Below, in pieces: positions 1-12,700 of a stretch of 64,000 nt of DNA. Origin of the DNA: Hyphochytrium catenoides (taxonomy: Eukaryota; Sar; Hyphochytriomycetes; Hyphochytriales; Hyphochytriaceae); contig FLMG01003587.1 of assembly GCA_900088475.1 (NCBI GenBank), forward strand, positions 28,528 to 92,527. The letters run 5' to 3'. The first letter of the stretch is position 1. The number at the start of each line of letters is the position of its first letter. A program made the translations under genes and the position numbers. The notes under the pieces are model-generated. The model had not been told where the DNA came from. It worked only from the letters and a program-made list of their open reading frames with translations, and ran no database searches.

Positions 1-1975
1 TACTTGTACACCGTGTCAACTCCGAGGAGGAAAAGCGAGGTCTCCTCCTGTCTCTTCTCAGAGCAGCATCCCATCCCCATAGTGGGACAGCGAAAGAAAA
101 GCTCGGTTCGACCGTGATATACGTGCAAAAGCAGAGTGATGCCATTGACTTGACTGCATTTCTTCAAAACGAGGGCTTCGCCTGTGCCTTCTACCATGGT
201 GGCATGAAGGCAGGCGATAGAGAAAAGGTGCAGGGCGACTTCATGAGAAACAAGCTGCCTCTTCTTATCGCCACTGTAGCGTTCGGTATGGGCATTGACA
301 AGGAAGATGTAAGGAGAGTGATACACTATCATCTACCACGGAGCTTGGAGAACTATGTCCAAGAAGTAGGAAGAGCTGGAAGAGACGGGAAAAGTGCGCA
401 GGTAAATGGACCTGGATACTGCCAAACTCTCTGGCGGACGTTGTTTTTTTCTCCTGTTGTCTTATCGCCACTTGGACAATCGCTAATCCGCATTCCGTAC
501 TTCTCTTGCTTCTCTGTCTTCCTTCGACACTCTCTCTGTGGCAATATGACATGTTAACATCCTTGCCCTCACTTGCCTTATAGCCATAGTGTTCCCTCTT
601 TGACCATTTAAAGTAAAGACTAAACTTCTTAAACCTCTCGTTTTTTATTGCTGTCTTCGTCTTTTTTCTGGCACTATCTGTATAGTGCCACCTCTTCCTC
701 CAGGATCATGATTTTCTGCAGCTTCACAGCCTCAGCCATGCAGATGGCGTGGACCAAGAAAACGTAAAGTTATTTTTGGAGACGCTCAGGACCGCAGCTG
801 AAGAGGTTAGCAGACGCAGAGGGAATAAGGTCCTGCGGGACAGCAAGGAAAATCAAACAGTGAAGACAACGACGCAACAGGCGTTCAGCACATTCTACCT
901 TCCTGTCCAGGGCATAGTGGACAAGACAGACATCAAGGGGGAGACAATTGAGACACTTTTTCACTTCCTATCTCTCTCGCGGCTAACTCCCTTCGTATAC
1001 TGCGGCGTGGTGTTCTCGGAACTCATCGTTAACATCAACCCAACCAAGCTTTCCCTACTTCGATCTACTGAACCGCTCATGGAGGCCATCACGAGAATAG
1101 GAGAAGAGGTGACTGAAGGAGGAGGAGGATATCAGTCGCAGGTGTGCTACCGCATACAGCTTGATGACCTCTTCATAGCCATGCGTCCCACAGAGAGTTT
1201 AAGCAAGTCAAAGTGTCAGAGTGTGAAGGTCCCGGATGACGATGGTGGCTTTGTCTTTCAGGAGCTTCGTCGACTATCGAACCTCAAACATCTCACTTTT
1301 CAGCTAGAAACACCCGCGTACAAGATCCAATACTCCCTGCGTGCGGAGGAGGAGCCACAGACAGATCATGCTACTGGTGGCGTACTAGATTGCGAGCGTG
1401 AGGAATCTCTCTCAGCCCGTTTCAATGAGCTAGGTAGCTATTTGACGGCGAAGCTGGGGGCTGTAGAGCGAGATCAGGTAGAAAAACTGGAAACAGCCTA
1501 CCAGATCTTTGCATCGGCTGCCATAGAAGAGCAAGAGAAAGCAGGTTCTTGCAATGCAACCTTGCACAAGTATATCTCTCGTTATTTTCTGGAGCCAAGA
1601 GCGGATCTCCTCCCAGGTCAGTTCCTGTCCGTTATTTCTCACCTCCTTCACCTCGATCTAAGTGTGTCTGCCGTGTTCCAAATCGATTCAGATCTTGTCG
1701 GCGTTCAGCTCCCATTTTCTCAACCATCAGCGACAGAGGAAGACCATATACGCAGGGACGCTCGCGTTCTCTTGTCTGATGAGAGAGTGAGAGGGAGGGT
1801 AACTTTTGAGGAGCATGGCCTTGTCTCGCCTCGACTTTTGGCTCGACTTATGCATGGACTTCCGTCACCTCTTTTCCCCACAGAAGAGTGGCGAGGAAGT
1901 CCCTTCTGGCGTCGACATGTGAATGTTGCCTTCGGTGACCTTTTGCGGATCATTGAGGCCGAACTGGGCTTATAG
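1..1975 (+). CDS. RECQL4: RecQ4-type DNA helicase, C-terminal part (5' end outside the window)
   Basis: ATP-dependent 3'-5' DNA helicase of the RecQ4 group, which acts in replication initiation and repair. Two exons are visible: 1..401, open in frame from the left edge, and 686..1975, ending at TAG. The intron (402..685, GT-AG) falls between complete codons. Exon 1 carries helicase motifs V and VI: 'ATVAFGMGIDK' and 'YVQEVGRAGRDGK'. Exon 2 opens with 'CHLFLQ', which follows motif VI in RECQL4 and separates it from BLM/WRN/RECQ1. The remaining ~400 residues are the poorly conserved RecQ4 C-terminal region; I see no RQC or HRDC domain. The N-terminal Sld2-like part and Walker A lie off the left edge. 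The gene converges on UGGT, whose stop is 299 nt away. Seen: motifs and splice sites. Known: RecQ4 role. Inferred: orthology. Confidence 0.88.
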
Positions 1976-2274
1976 ATAGCAGCAATTTTGTACCAACATC
2001 TCCAAGATTAACGGGTCTCAGAATCTCCGTCCGATGGCACCTACCTGATGACAAAAGGCCCAGAACTCTTCAGTACAGTCTATTTATTGATTATTGCTTG
2101 TGGCACCGCTAAAGGCATTCGGGGTAGAGATGGTAGCTACCGGAGTCGGGTTGTCTCTCGCCTCACCCTCGAGCTTTTGCCTCATTAGGCACTCTAAAGC
2201 GCCTAGATAGTTCTTATGTGTACGTATCTGTAGAAAGTAGTACGCTTCCCTTACTAAGTTCAACGGGCAAACCA

Positions 2275-5200
2275 CTATAGATCTTCGTGAAGGGACTGGT
2301 CTTCCGTAATCTCGGCCTGTCGGGCTGTATCGCTATAGACTTCACCTTCAGTTCGGTTCCATTCAGGTCCTCTGCGGAATGCCTCCTCGGCCAGCCTGAT
2401 CTGTTCGTCCAACTCAACCCAGCTCTTGTCAAACAGAGAACCGCTCACCACTCTCTTCGCCATCTCTAGTTTTGGTTCTTTATGCAACGGATTGTTGCAG
2501 AGATCTATAGTCTTGGCCCTTCTTTTGCTATCATCGGAACACCAACTCTCGCACCAGAGCCATTCTTGGGGAAGAGAGAAGATGGGAATGTGATGCTGAG
2601 CATAGTTCGGTAGATCTTGGTCCAAATTAGCCAAGGAGTTGGGGTCGGCACTCAGCTAATCAGATGAGAGTAGGTGACAAGCAACAAACATAAGCTTAGA
2701 GTTCCAAGGATGAAGCTGACAAGGGTGAGCCAAACGTGGAACTAAATAGAAATTGGACCCTAGAACGACGCATAGACGTACTCCTGAAATAGGGATACGT
2801 GGCGGAGACAGAGAGAAAGGGAACATCCCCATACATGCGTGCAAGACCCTCTTCCTATGTGACTATTCATTTCATGGAAAAAGTCGCCGGACAAACTTAG
2901 CACTCGGTCTAGGAAAGACTCTCCTACCTCATGGTAGATAGCGCGCAGCTGGTCCCCAGCTACTTGCAGTCTAAATTGCACTAAATCCACCACGTAGAGA
3001 GCAGAGATATGGTAAGGCCGTCCCCTCAGATGGTTGGCCCAATAGCCTTGGCGCCAGAACTGGAATCCCAAAGTCTCTTCTCGGGAAGTGCAAAAGGGAG
3101 TGTAGGCATAAGGGGCACCGCCTAGATCGAGCTCCCATAGCTCTTTCAGATCTGCACGAAGAACCTGGGTATGTAGTGAGGTTAAACACCCATAAAGGAC
3201 ACAAGAGAAGACAACGACTTCTTAAGACTCAGGTTCCTTTAATACTAAGTCCTCAACCCTTTCTGGGCGAGGCACTAGTCTCCTACATTGCCCTCTAGGT
3301 ATTGACAGCTCACCTGGTCCGCGTCAACATAGATAATCTTCTTGAGATCTAGGGGGAAAAGGACGTCCAAGAAAAGAATTTTGTATCCCCAAATAATTCG
3401 CTGCTTCTCTGTTTGTTGTCTCAGCCAATGCGGCCACTTATACGTAACAAGCTCGTACTCAAAACCAAAGGTCTGGGCTAAAGCCTCAATCGATACCTAT
3501 AGAAGCAACGATGAGGACGGAGTCTTAGGATATGATTCGGGCTAGGAGGACTGGGTGACCTAGGCTACTTATATAACCTAGAACACCCATCATAAGCTGT
3601 CCATAGAGGTGCACCAGCGCGCTCCTCTCTCTTGTCTTCATACCTTGAAAGATGGAGAAAGGAAGTTCTCTAACAGCCAAAACTTGACCGGCTGCGACGT
3701 GTGGGAAGAAACCGAGAGCATCATAATCTTAAGGAATCGCTCGTACAGGTGTCCAGAGGCAAGAGAGAAGACGTGGATGGTTTCCCCTGGAGCGCAGAAT
3801 GGACATAGGATAAAGGTACCGTCAGACTTTAGATAGAATCGATGCGCACATTTGATAAGATCTATGACGACAAAAAGAGATAGCACAAGCCTTCAAGCAC
3901 TGGAAAGCGCTTAAAAGGGCTACGATCGGCCGACAAGAAAGGGACCAGGACCCCAACCATAAAATAAGGAGACGAGATGAGGCAGGAAGATGGGAAACTG
4001 GTGTTGACAATGAATTGGCATTCAAACGAAAGAAGCAAACCAGGAAAGCCCATGATGGCCTGAGAGATCACTGTCCAGTGTACCTTGCTTATCGTGAGAC
4101 GTTAGTTTGGGATCAGCTTTCAGGCCAACGTACTGCAACAAAGAGGACCAAATGGATGGGCGATGCTGTTGCTTCGCTTCCACCTAGTCGTGTAGAGGAA
4201 GTCAGTCTCACGGTCAAAATTGCTTGGCGAGAAGAATGGAGAGGGCTAGGCAAACTTATTATGGAAGGAGAGAGGACACCACCAGACTTTGGTCAGGCGT
4301 GCAAATGCGAGGGACTGAAGCTCGGGAAGAAGGTGATACCTGCAAGCTTTTGGCGTCTCTCAAGAAGGCTTCTTTGTCCAGGAGGGGAACTTCTTCCATC
4401 CCCGGCCTTTTCTTGGCCTCTAGACGGTAGGGCTCTCCTAAGAAATCCTTCACAATTATTGGAACAGACAGCGAAGCTTGTCCTTTCTCATCAACCAGCT
4501 CATAGACCTCTCTTGCTCGTCCCTTCGCCAGGGAGAGAGACCACACGCCAGGATTGGCCTGGAGCTGAAAGTAACCTAAGTTCCTCATGACCAAAGAGTC
4601 TACACGCTTGTATCTTGAAGCATGCGTCACGTTTTGCCCCGTTGCACCTGTGGCCTCTCCCGTGAGACTTGTGGTCTTTTCTCGGTTTAGGACAAGCTGA
4701 AGTCCTGATGGTGGAGGAGACCAAAAGGTCGTTACATCGGCACAATGGCCGCTTACCAACAAGTTTTTTAACAGATACTCTGCCATTACACTGAGATCAG
4801 CCTGAGTGGTAATAAAAGCTTGGTAAGTCAGGGACAGGGAAATCTGGCCTCAGGTGAAGGAAGAGGCAGAACCAAGAATAAAGCGTAGGTTTTAGGTCCA
4901 AGTATTGGGACAGTCTTGGCAACTCCAGGCACTTTACTAGAGCAGAAGCTTTCAGCGGGAATCAAGTAAGAGAGGGCCTTAACAAGAACGAACCAACCAG
5001 GTCACCATGGAGCGAAAAGGACACCAAAAGTAATGCAAAAAAGAGAAGATTGGCACCATCTTCTACCTTGCTTTTCGGATCCACCCGCAGATTGTCCAAG
5101 TCATGAACAGCCACTGCCGCCTGTACATTCCACGGTTCGGGTGTCTCCACCTTCAGCGTCAGAAGAGGGTGCATCGGGAGACGGCGAAAGACAGCAGACG

Positions 5201-8200
5201 GTGCCAGCGGCGAAGATGACGGAGACCGAAAGACCAAGCGATAAAACCGCTTCAACGGGAAATCTCCGTAGCCTGATCCAGGCAGCTAAGACAAAGAAGC
5301 ATAGATATCGTCAGACGAGGTGAAAAAGAGTTAGTGACGAATTGCATGGGCCTAAGCCCTCAAATGACTTATGACCCTAGCGAATTGTCTCAATAACACC
5401 TGGCAGGGAGAACTTGTCGATTCGATGGACGAATACGAAGTTCGAAACGAAGGTTTTGTTTCGGTTAAGCCGTACCATGTAGACAGTTGTGTCCAGACCA
5501 AGCCGATCCCTTAGTAGCCGAAGGAGAGGAGTTACTCGCTGCGCAGTCTCCGAAAGAGGGTCAAGTACCGCGACCACTTTCACCGGGGAAGAGGACTTGG
5601 ACTCGATTTTCATCCATTTGCTGTCGGTCAGTTCCTGTGGGACAGCTACCCTCGGTTTTTTGTCGGTAAAGCCGAGGACATTGCTCAGAAGCATGAGTTT
5701 GTCCGAGATCTTTCGGGCTTCGCGGGGCGAAGACGGAGCCAAGTTCAACCCAGAGATCTTACTTGCAATTTCCCTAGTTCTTTCCGTACTTCTCTGTTCC
5801 TCAAGTGACGCAAGGAGGAAGAAGTCCTCTCCCCTCACCACGTTCGTCCCATCTACATGTTGCTTCCCAAATGTGCCTGCATCCTCATCTAAAAGAAGCC
5901 TTCCATTGACCATGACGTGGGCCCTCTGAGTTCCAAGAGCTAGTTGGCGGCTAAGTTTCGCACCCACAGCTATCGTCTTATCCAAGGAGGTGTTATAAGA
6001 CAACAGAGTGGCCTTGACCTTATCAGCCACCTCCTTTGACAACCACTTGCCTGCCAATTGAAGAGCCATCTCCTTCTGAGCCTTCAAGGTCCCCTCTGCG
6101 GAGACATCGTCGAGAAGCGAAGCGTAGAACTGGTACACTTTCTTGTCTGAAACATCCCCAAGCGCTGCATTAACCGCCATGAACAGGTCCCCGAATGTGG
6201 TTTCTCTTCCATTGCTTCCCACAATTGTTTGAGATGGCACATGTAAAAAAGCGAGGCGAACCTTCGACAACACCGTGGGAACAGAGTCCTCATCTCCACA
6301 ATTGGCACAAGACACGAAGTTAAGAGCTTCCTTGGCCTGCTCCTTTCCTGCCTGGGTGCTAAGATCGCTGAAGACCAGCAGGGAAATGTGCTTGGCATGG
6401 TCAAGATCCTTGCCCAAAACATGATGCCAAAACGGTATCTGCTTCTCTTCGTGGTCGCTCTCGTTCGTGAAGTGTGGCGAGAGCGAAAGATCTACCCAGC
6501 TGGCCGTTGCCTTGCTTTCCGTCAGTATCCTATGGTAGCGAGAATATGCATTCAAGTCTCCTAGGATGACTGCCTGAATATCAGACTCCTGCTTGATCTT
6601 GCCTTCCTGTATCAGGCGTCCCACTACTGCTTGCTCCTCCCTGATGAACTGTATAAGATTGCCCTGATACTCCAAGTTCTTTGTGAGCAGACCGTTCATA
6701 AGGAAGCAGTTGGAAGGGACACTCTTGGAACTGACAAATCTTGCCATTTTCTCTGCTCGACTGGCTCCGGTTTCCTTTTGCCGTAACACTTCTAAGCCCT
6801 TCAGAGTGAGACTCTTTCGGTACTTCTTTCTTTTGGCAAGAGCGTCATACTTGCTGATAACGAAGCCCACCGTCGGTTTGCCTTCCACTGCCGAAAGAGC
6901 CAAGAGGAAGTCGTTGACGGCCTTGTTTGCACCTTGATCCACCATGTAAGAAAGAAGCCGAACAAGGTCCCAGCACGAAATAGCGCTATCTTTTTGCTCT
7001 AGATTGGAGGCTCTCTTCTCGGGACAAGAGAACAGGAGCCCGAAGCGGAACGGTAGCATTCTCTCCTGGAACATGAAGTGTGATTGAAGTGCAGTCTTGA
7101 ACTCCGTTAGGGTAGGGTCAACCACAAAGATGCTGGTATACAAATTCTTCCTTATGACACGGAGGGAGAAAGTAGGAGCGAAGAAACTCTCTACGTTTGG
7201 TGGAAGAGGCTCGTACTGGGGATCCTTCTCAACGTCATTGAGGTAGATAATAAGGTCCTCTGCTCCCTGTGTGATATCAATACGGAAGGAAGCCTCCCCG
7301 GTCTGTTCTCTTGGACTTGACTCAATAATCGTCTTCACTATACTCTGCAGATCATCATGACGGTGCCCTCTTTGCTCCTTCATTACTTCCTCTACATCGT
7401 TAGCAGAGCCAAGCGTCCTTCTGAGCCTCGCCATATTGTCAATCTCATCTCGGACAAGCTTGAGAACGGTGTAAGGGTTGAAGGAAGTCGTTTGCGCCTG
7501 TGCAACCTCAGCCCCATTAATAAAGAGGAGACCTTTGAACTCTTCCAGATGAAACTTGGCCGCTTTCACCTCCTCTCTGAGATCGTCGGGTACCTTTATC
7601 TTTGAGAGACGATGAACTAAGACAGGGAAGTTCTGAGAGAGGAGTTGCAGGCGTAAAAGAGGATCATCTGCTTCCTTGACATCTGCAAGTGTTGCTAGTC
7701 CAATATCTCCTATGTCCCAGGCGTTAAGCTTATCCTCTTCTTGTTGCTCGCTTAGTGCCTCTTTAAATCTGAGAATGTCCTTTTTAAGCTCCGGCTTCCG
7801 CTTTAGAAGTTTGTCAAAGAGGAAACCGTGAATATCCTCCTCCTCTAGCAGGAGGCCATCCTCGTCATCTTCGTCGACTTCATGCGCTTCTTCATCTCCC
7901 TCCGCCTCGCTGTTGCCTAACTGGCTGACAGGGTCATCGATATTCTTGTACTCTAAGTTCTTGATATCCAGAGCTACGCCAAAGCCTTGAAGAAGAGTCG
8001 GGAAGCCTTCGGATGGCGGCATATGCCTGAAAATATACCGTACTTTGCCTTCGGCAGATTTCGTCTTCAACAGGTTATGGAAGGAAGCAAACGCAGGAGA
8101 CCCCAGCTGGCCGTACACAATGACTGTCTTACTCTGCCTTCCTGCCGGCGAAAGGTAGATGTGGTCGAAAGAGAATATCTCAAGCGAAGAGCTGATATTC

Positions 8201-8925
8201 TCTGTGCTTTCATTAGAGTTCAAGAGCGGCCGCTTGGAGATAAGGCTGCCGAGTTCTGCAACGGAGCATGCTACTGACGTCGCACCTTCAACCAATGCTA
8301 GTGCTCCCGTATTCCCACAGGCATTCTCGATTTCTGAGAAGAGCTGCAGACCGATTAACGTCAGTCCTGGAGTATTACCCCTTGCATAAGGCTCGCAGCT
8401 CTAAGCTGACCTGGTAGTAAAGCTCTACGGTAGGAGCATAAGCTCTGGTATGCAACGCCACTTCCAGCACCTGGGTCAAGGTTCCACACCTTAGACGGTA
8501 AGGTAACCAAGTGACCAAGATACCTTGGGGCAGCTGCTCATACCTTTTGCATATCCTCGTCTAGAATCCCCGACGACATGGCAAGTGACCGCTGCACTAG
8601 CTCCTGATAGATAGCCTCGGACGACAGGGCTTCTACCTTCAAACTCAGAGGCTCGGCCACCCATCCCTCAACAAACTGCCAAAAAGCCTCTCCAGAGGCA
8701 TCCGCCAGAAATTGACTGCATATGAAATACTCAGGGATAAGCTGCGCCATGAGATAGAGCAGAAGCCACTGGAACTTACCTTGTTTCAAAAACGGGAGAT
8801 AGCGCGCTGCTCTTCCAAGGCGCCTTCAGCTTCACAGTAACCTTCCTCGCTTGTCCATCAAGCAAGGAGCCAAGAATAAGGACTCCAAGGAATAAGAAGG
8901 TCCCAGCGGCAGGGAACCTCGTCAT
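2275..8925 (-). CDS. UGGT1: UDP-glucose:glycoprotein glucosyltransferase (UGGT), complete, 11 exons
   Basis: ER-lumen folding sensor that re-glucosylates N-glycans of misfolded glycoproteins so that calnexin/calreticulin rebind them. Exons (minus order): 8780-8925, 8544-8715, 8411-8470, 5400-8343, 5067-5263, 4340-4801, 4084-4132, 3644-3786, 3314-3496, 2928-3164, 2275-2655. All phases agree, giving 1657 aa, the usual family length. Residues 1-25 form a signal peptide ([14 protein letters not shown]). The large exon 4 holds the thioredoxin-like sensor domains. The GT24 catalytic domain begins near residue 1345 ('ASGHLYERF') and has the metal-binding DAD at 1449-1451 ('YVDAD'), 'NLDQDLPN' and '[13 protein letters not shown]'. 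The protein ends in HEDL, a variant ER-retrieval signal. Exon 7 is only 49 nt; it was placed because it alone satisfies both neighbouring phases. The gene diverges from GANP across 784 nt. Confidence 0.95.
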
Positions 8926-9709
8926 CCTTGTCCGTCCTCGGATAGGTGCCAATGCACCCTTTTCCTATCTTCTCTTTACACAGATCCCCAAAGAGTGCCC
9001 AGCTCACCTGAAAGGCATCAACGCAACCCGCTTTCCTTCCTCTCTCTTTGATCCGAGCCGGTGCTCGCCCGAGGCAATAGCCTTGGACGCTAGCCTTGGA
9101 CGCCACAAGAGGAAGTCCAAGCAGGCGCTGAGATTCTGGACGCCTTTATATGGAGGTTGCAGCGCCTACCAGTGGGGCGCCTTGGTCTCTCTCGTGTGCT
9201 GACCGAGTGAGTTACTGTCTGGCTACACGGATGAAGATGATAGATGATGATGAGATGCGCTGGCAAAAGTAGTGCGAAGAATGCTCCTCGAGGTATCTTT
9301 CTCGTTGCTGTGCAGAATCAGATCTGCCAATTGATTCTACCTCTTCCGGTAGTAAAAGCCTTACAAACATTAGAAAGATCTATGGGGAAATCTCTCTGTA
9401 ATAGTAACTTTTTAGTTCCAGGGCCTCTATAATGCGAATACTTGTTGACTCGTGACAGACAGAAGACAGAGCTTTTCTTTTGAAGAAATCTGTGGGCGGC
9501 AGAGCATAATTTGACGATGACTCTGTCCTCCTCATCAGCTTCCCAATGGTAAGAGCCGATGACAATGGATTGATTGATTACCTGCAGCAGATAGGTCTCT
9601 GCGCCTGGTCCACACGATGCAGGCAGGTCGCTAGAGGAGTACAGATCAATTGACAGAGGCTGATACGAATGGCGTGAGATTAGGTCTATAGGTCCCTCTC
9701 CCAGCCACG
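8926..9709. promoter_or_regulatory. Divergent intergenic region between UGGT (-) and GANP (+)
   Basis: 784 nt separate the two divergent start codons, so both promoters must lie here. Minus-strand reading frames of up to 189 codons cross this stretch, but they run into the start of GANP, match no family I know and have no codon-phase partners. I read them as chance. No clear TATA box or other element could be singled out by eye. Confidence 0.4.
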
Positions 9710-12700
9710 ATGTTTGGAAGCGGGCAAACTCCAAGCTTTGGTGCGCCCACATTTGGTGCCTCAAACCCGGTATCTCCTTCCCCGTTTGGGAGTGCAAATC
9801 AAGCTTCTCCATTTGCAGCATCTTCGGGGTTTGGAGGATCAGGAGGGGCTTCAGGCTTTGGAGGAGCGGGGGGTTCTGCTTCTCCATTTGGGGGAACTTC
9901 GGCGTCCTTTGGCCGAAGCGCCGTGGGTCAGCCTAGCGCAACTCAGAGCCCATTTGGCTCTGCCGCTCAACCCGCGTTCGGAGGCCAAGCCGCCAGGCCG
10001 ACGACAGGCTTTGGAACTCCTACGGCAGGAGCCACGGCGAGCCCTTTCAATTCTCCATTTGCGTCGACCACAGCGACTACTACCGGGACCTTTGGCCAGC
10101 AGTCCGGGACTCGTCAGGATGAAATGATGGACACGGGCTTGGGAGCAGGATCCATCCAAGCTACGCAGCCGACGTTTGGCACTCCTTCTCCTTTCGGTTC
10201 CTCGGGGGGTGCGGTCTTTGGCAGAAGCGGGCTCGGTGGTGGTCCTTTTGGCTCGTCAGCTTCTCCTTCTCAGACTACTTGGGGGGCGGCGGGCCAGCAA
10301 TCGGGTGGCAGTCACCTAATCCCGTCCGTAAGTACTTCCCCATTTGGAAATATTTCTAGTGCCCCACTAGGACCTGCCAAGCAATCTAGCTTCGCTGGCA
10401 CTTCCTCTGGGTTTGGTGTCCAGGGTCAGTCAGGTTTTGGAGGAGGAACAACCGCCAATACTTCGTCTCCCTTTGCCACTCCCGCCGCCCCTGGGCCGAG
10501 CCCCATGTCAACCCCAACTTGGGGTCAAGCAGCAGCTTCTCCATTCGGCTCAAATAACACAAGTGGAAACCCCACGAACAGTCGTGCTGTACCATTTGGC
10601 TCAGGAGCATCAGGAGGCTTTAGTCTCCCTACTCCAACTCCACCAGCAGGAGGTTTCGGTGCTGGTAGCAGCAGGACTGCTCCTACAACGAGCAGTGCCT
10701 CTTTCGGAGCTTCTGTTTCTCCATTTGGGACTCCGAGTCCGTCTCCTAGCCCGTTCGGAACTACCTCCAGCTTTCCTAGTTCAGCACCGTTCGGATCTTT
10801 CTCCACAACTCAACCTGCAGCGAGTGCAGCATTCACAGGTTTTGGCCCCTCCCCGTCTTCTACCGGTGCTACAACTTCCGCAACGTCCACGTCGACTACC
10901 ACTTCTGCATTTGGAGTTCCAGGCTCTGTGGGACAGCCTATTTTTAATGCTTCTTCTGCTTCTGCTTCGAATAGCCAAGGAAGCTCTTCGCCCTTCGGCG
11001 GCATTGCCGACAAGAAAGCCCTTGGCGCACCCATTTTCGGTGCCTCAAGCGCTGGTGGAGCAGTTACTAGCGCCCCTCCTGTATCATTTGGTAAACCTCC
11101 TACTTCAACCACACCTTCCAGCACTCCCTTATTTGGTTCCAGTGCGGTGGCGTCGAGCACTACTTTAAAGGACGAGACGGAATCCGCTGCTGCCTCGAAC
11201 AGACCAAGAGATGCAGGTCCCAAAACCTTCGGCGGACGTGGGGCAAAAAGGGGAGGCTCTTCTATCTTTGAAAGATTAGGAGGAGGACAAGAGGAAAAGT
11301 TAGAAGAGAAAGCCGAGGAGAAGAGTTCTGAAAAGGCTCTGGTACCAGCACCACGGGGGATGCAGAATGAGGGAGGTAAGCAGTATGGCCACGTTCGAGG
11401 CATGATACGAACATCTGCTGTGGCTGCGAAGTGCTTCTCGTTTTACTTATCTTTGTCATACTGTTTCTGAAGAACTGTTTCTGAAGAACTTTAGATATTT
11501 GCCGTGGTCGTGAGCACTAAGACATCGGGACTTGACCTTGCTGCAACCGCTCTCTCATCAGCTGCTCCCCCCACCTCTTACTCTTTCTCAGTCGATGTGG
11601 AAGACACTGCTCCTTACCTGAGTACAGGAAAGAAAGAAAGAGCGGCATGGGTGTACGTTAACCATTGCCCAGCTGAGATAAACAATAAGAAGTCAATCAT
11701 GAGCATGTTCAAGCGGATAGGGCAGATAGATCAGATAATATGCAGACCAGCTAAAAATTTGGCTATTGTCAAGTTTCAAAATGAGGTAGGCTTTCGGACG
11801 AAGATCTCTATGGGCTTGGTCCCACTTCTTACTTCCGGCCATTCAGTGAAGAAAGGGTAAATCAATGGTTTGATCAGGTGACGGAGATCAGTGGTGAAAG
11901 GAAGAGGCTCACTCTCCTGAGGTTTCGTTTGAGTGGGGCAAGAGGAGATGCTACAGTAGACAGTGGGTTCAAAGAGACTTATCGTCCGTAAAAAGCAGTG
12001 AAAAGCTCAAAGTATCTCTCCAGGCGGATGCTCAGACTGCGAAGAAAGCTGTGAGTCTAAAGGCGTATGGCGGCCGGGATGGACCTCCTAAACGTGCTCC
12101 AAAGCCCAAGGCCGCTTCCCCTTTCCCGGCGCCAGGTAGCGCTGAAGAGGAGTAGGACGTCATCTCGTGTTACTGGAAAGCATGAACTCTTACGCCCATT
12201 GAAAGGCCTAAACTCCTTATCCTATGCATGTGTGACATTTGTCGATCTGCCTCACGCATGTCCAGAGGGCTTCATTTTGCTTTCTGACAGCTCTCCCACT
12301 TTTCCACGCTCGATGCTTCAGCAGAGTCGTCGGAACTCAGGAATCAACCACCACTAGCCAGCTCGCAAGGGAAGCTTCTCCCCTTAAAGTCTACCACCAA
12401 GACTGCAATCTCCATTCCGGAAGGAGTTTCCATTCCGGCGGGGCTGCCGGAAGAAGATATTCCTTCATATTTGGAGGCAATAGGAGCGCAACATTCCTTC
12501 GGCACGGCTGCGCAAACGAGCGAACCCAAAGTCTTGAAAAGCGGTAAGAAACAGAAAGCCCCACGGAAAAGTGCACCATCCGGACAGACTCGGATACCGC
12601 CAGGCGTTAGCATTCCCGCTGGCTTGCCGGAAGAGGAGATTCCGGCGTACCTAGAAGCCATAGGCGCCCAACATGGGTTTGGTAATGAAGTCGACGATGA

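Noticed and set aside
4015-4590. A 191-codon plus-strand frame
   Set aside because: It runs antisense to UGGT exons 6-7, whose protein sequence and phases are certain, and it matches no family.
9318-9887. A 189-codon minus-strand frame upstream of and overlapping the GANP start
   Set aside because: It overlaps the FG-repeat exon on the opposite strand, has no splice partners and no recognisable domain; chance reading of the promoter region.
10413-11168. A 251-codon plus-strand frame rich in Leu, Gln and Pro
   Set aside because: It is an out-of-frame reading of the FG-repeat exon; low-complexity DNA gives long shadow frames.
11454-11500. The 14-nt tandem repeat as a possible regulatory array
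   Set aside because: Only two copies, inside an intron; most simply slippage.
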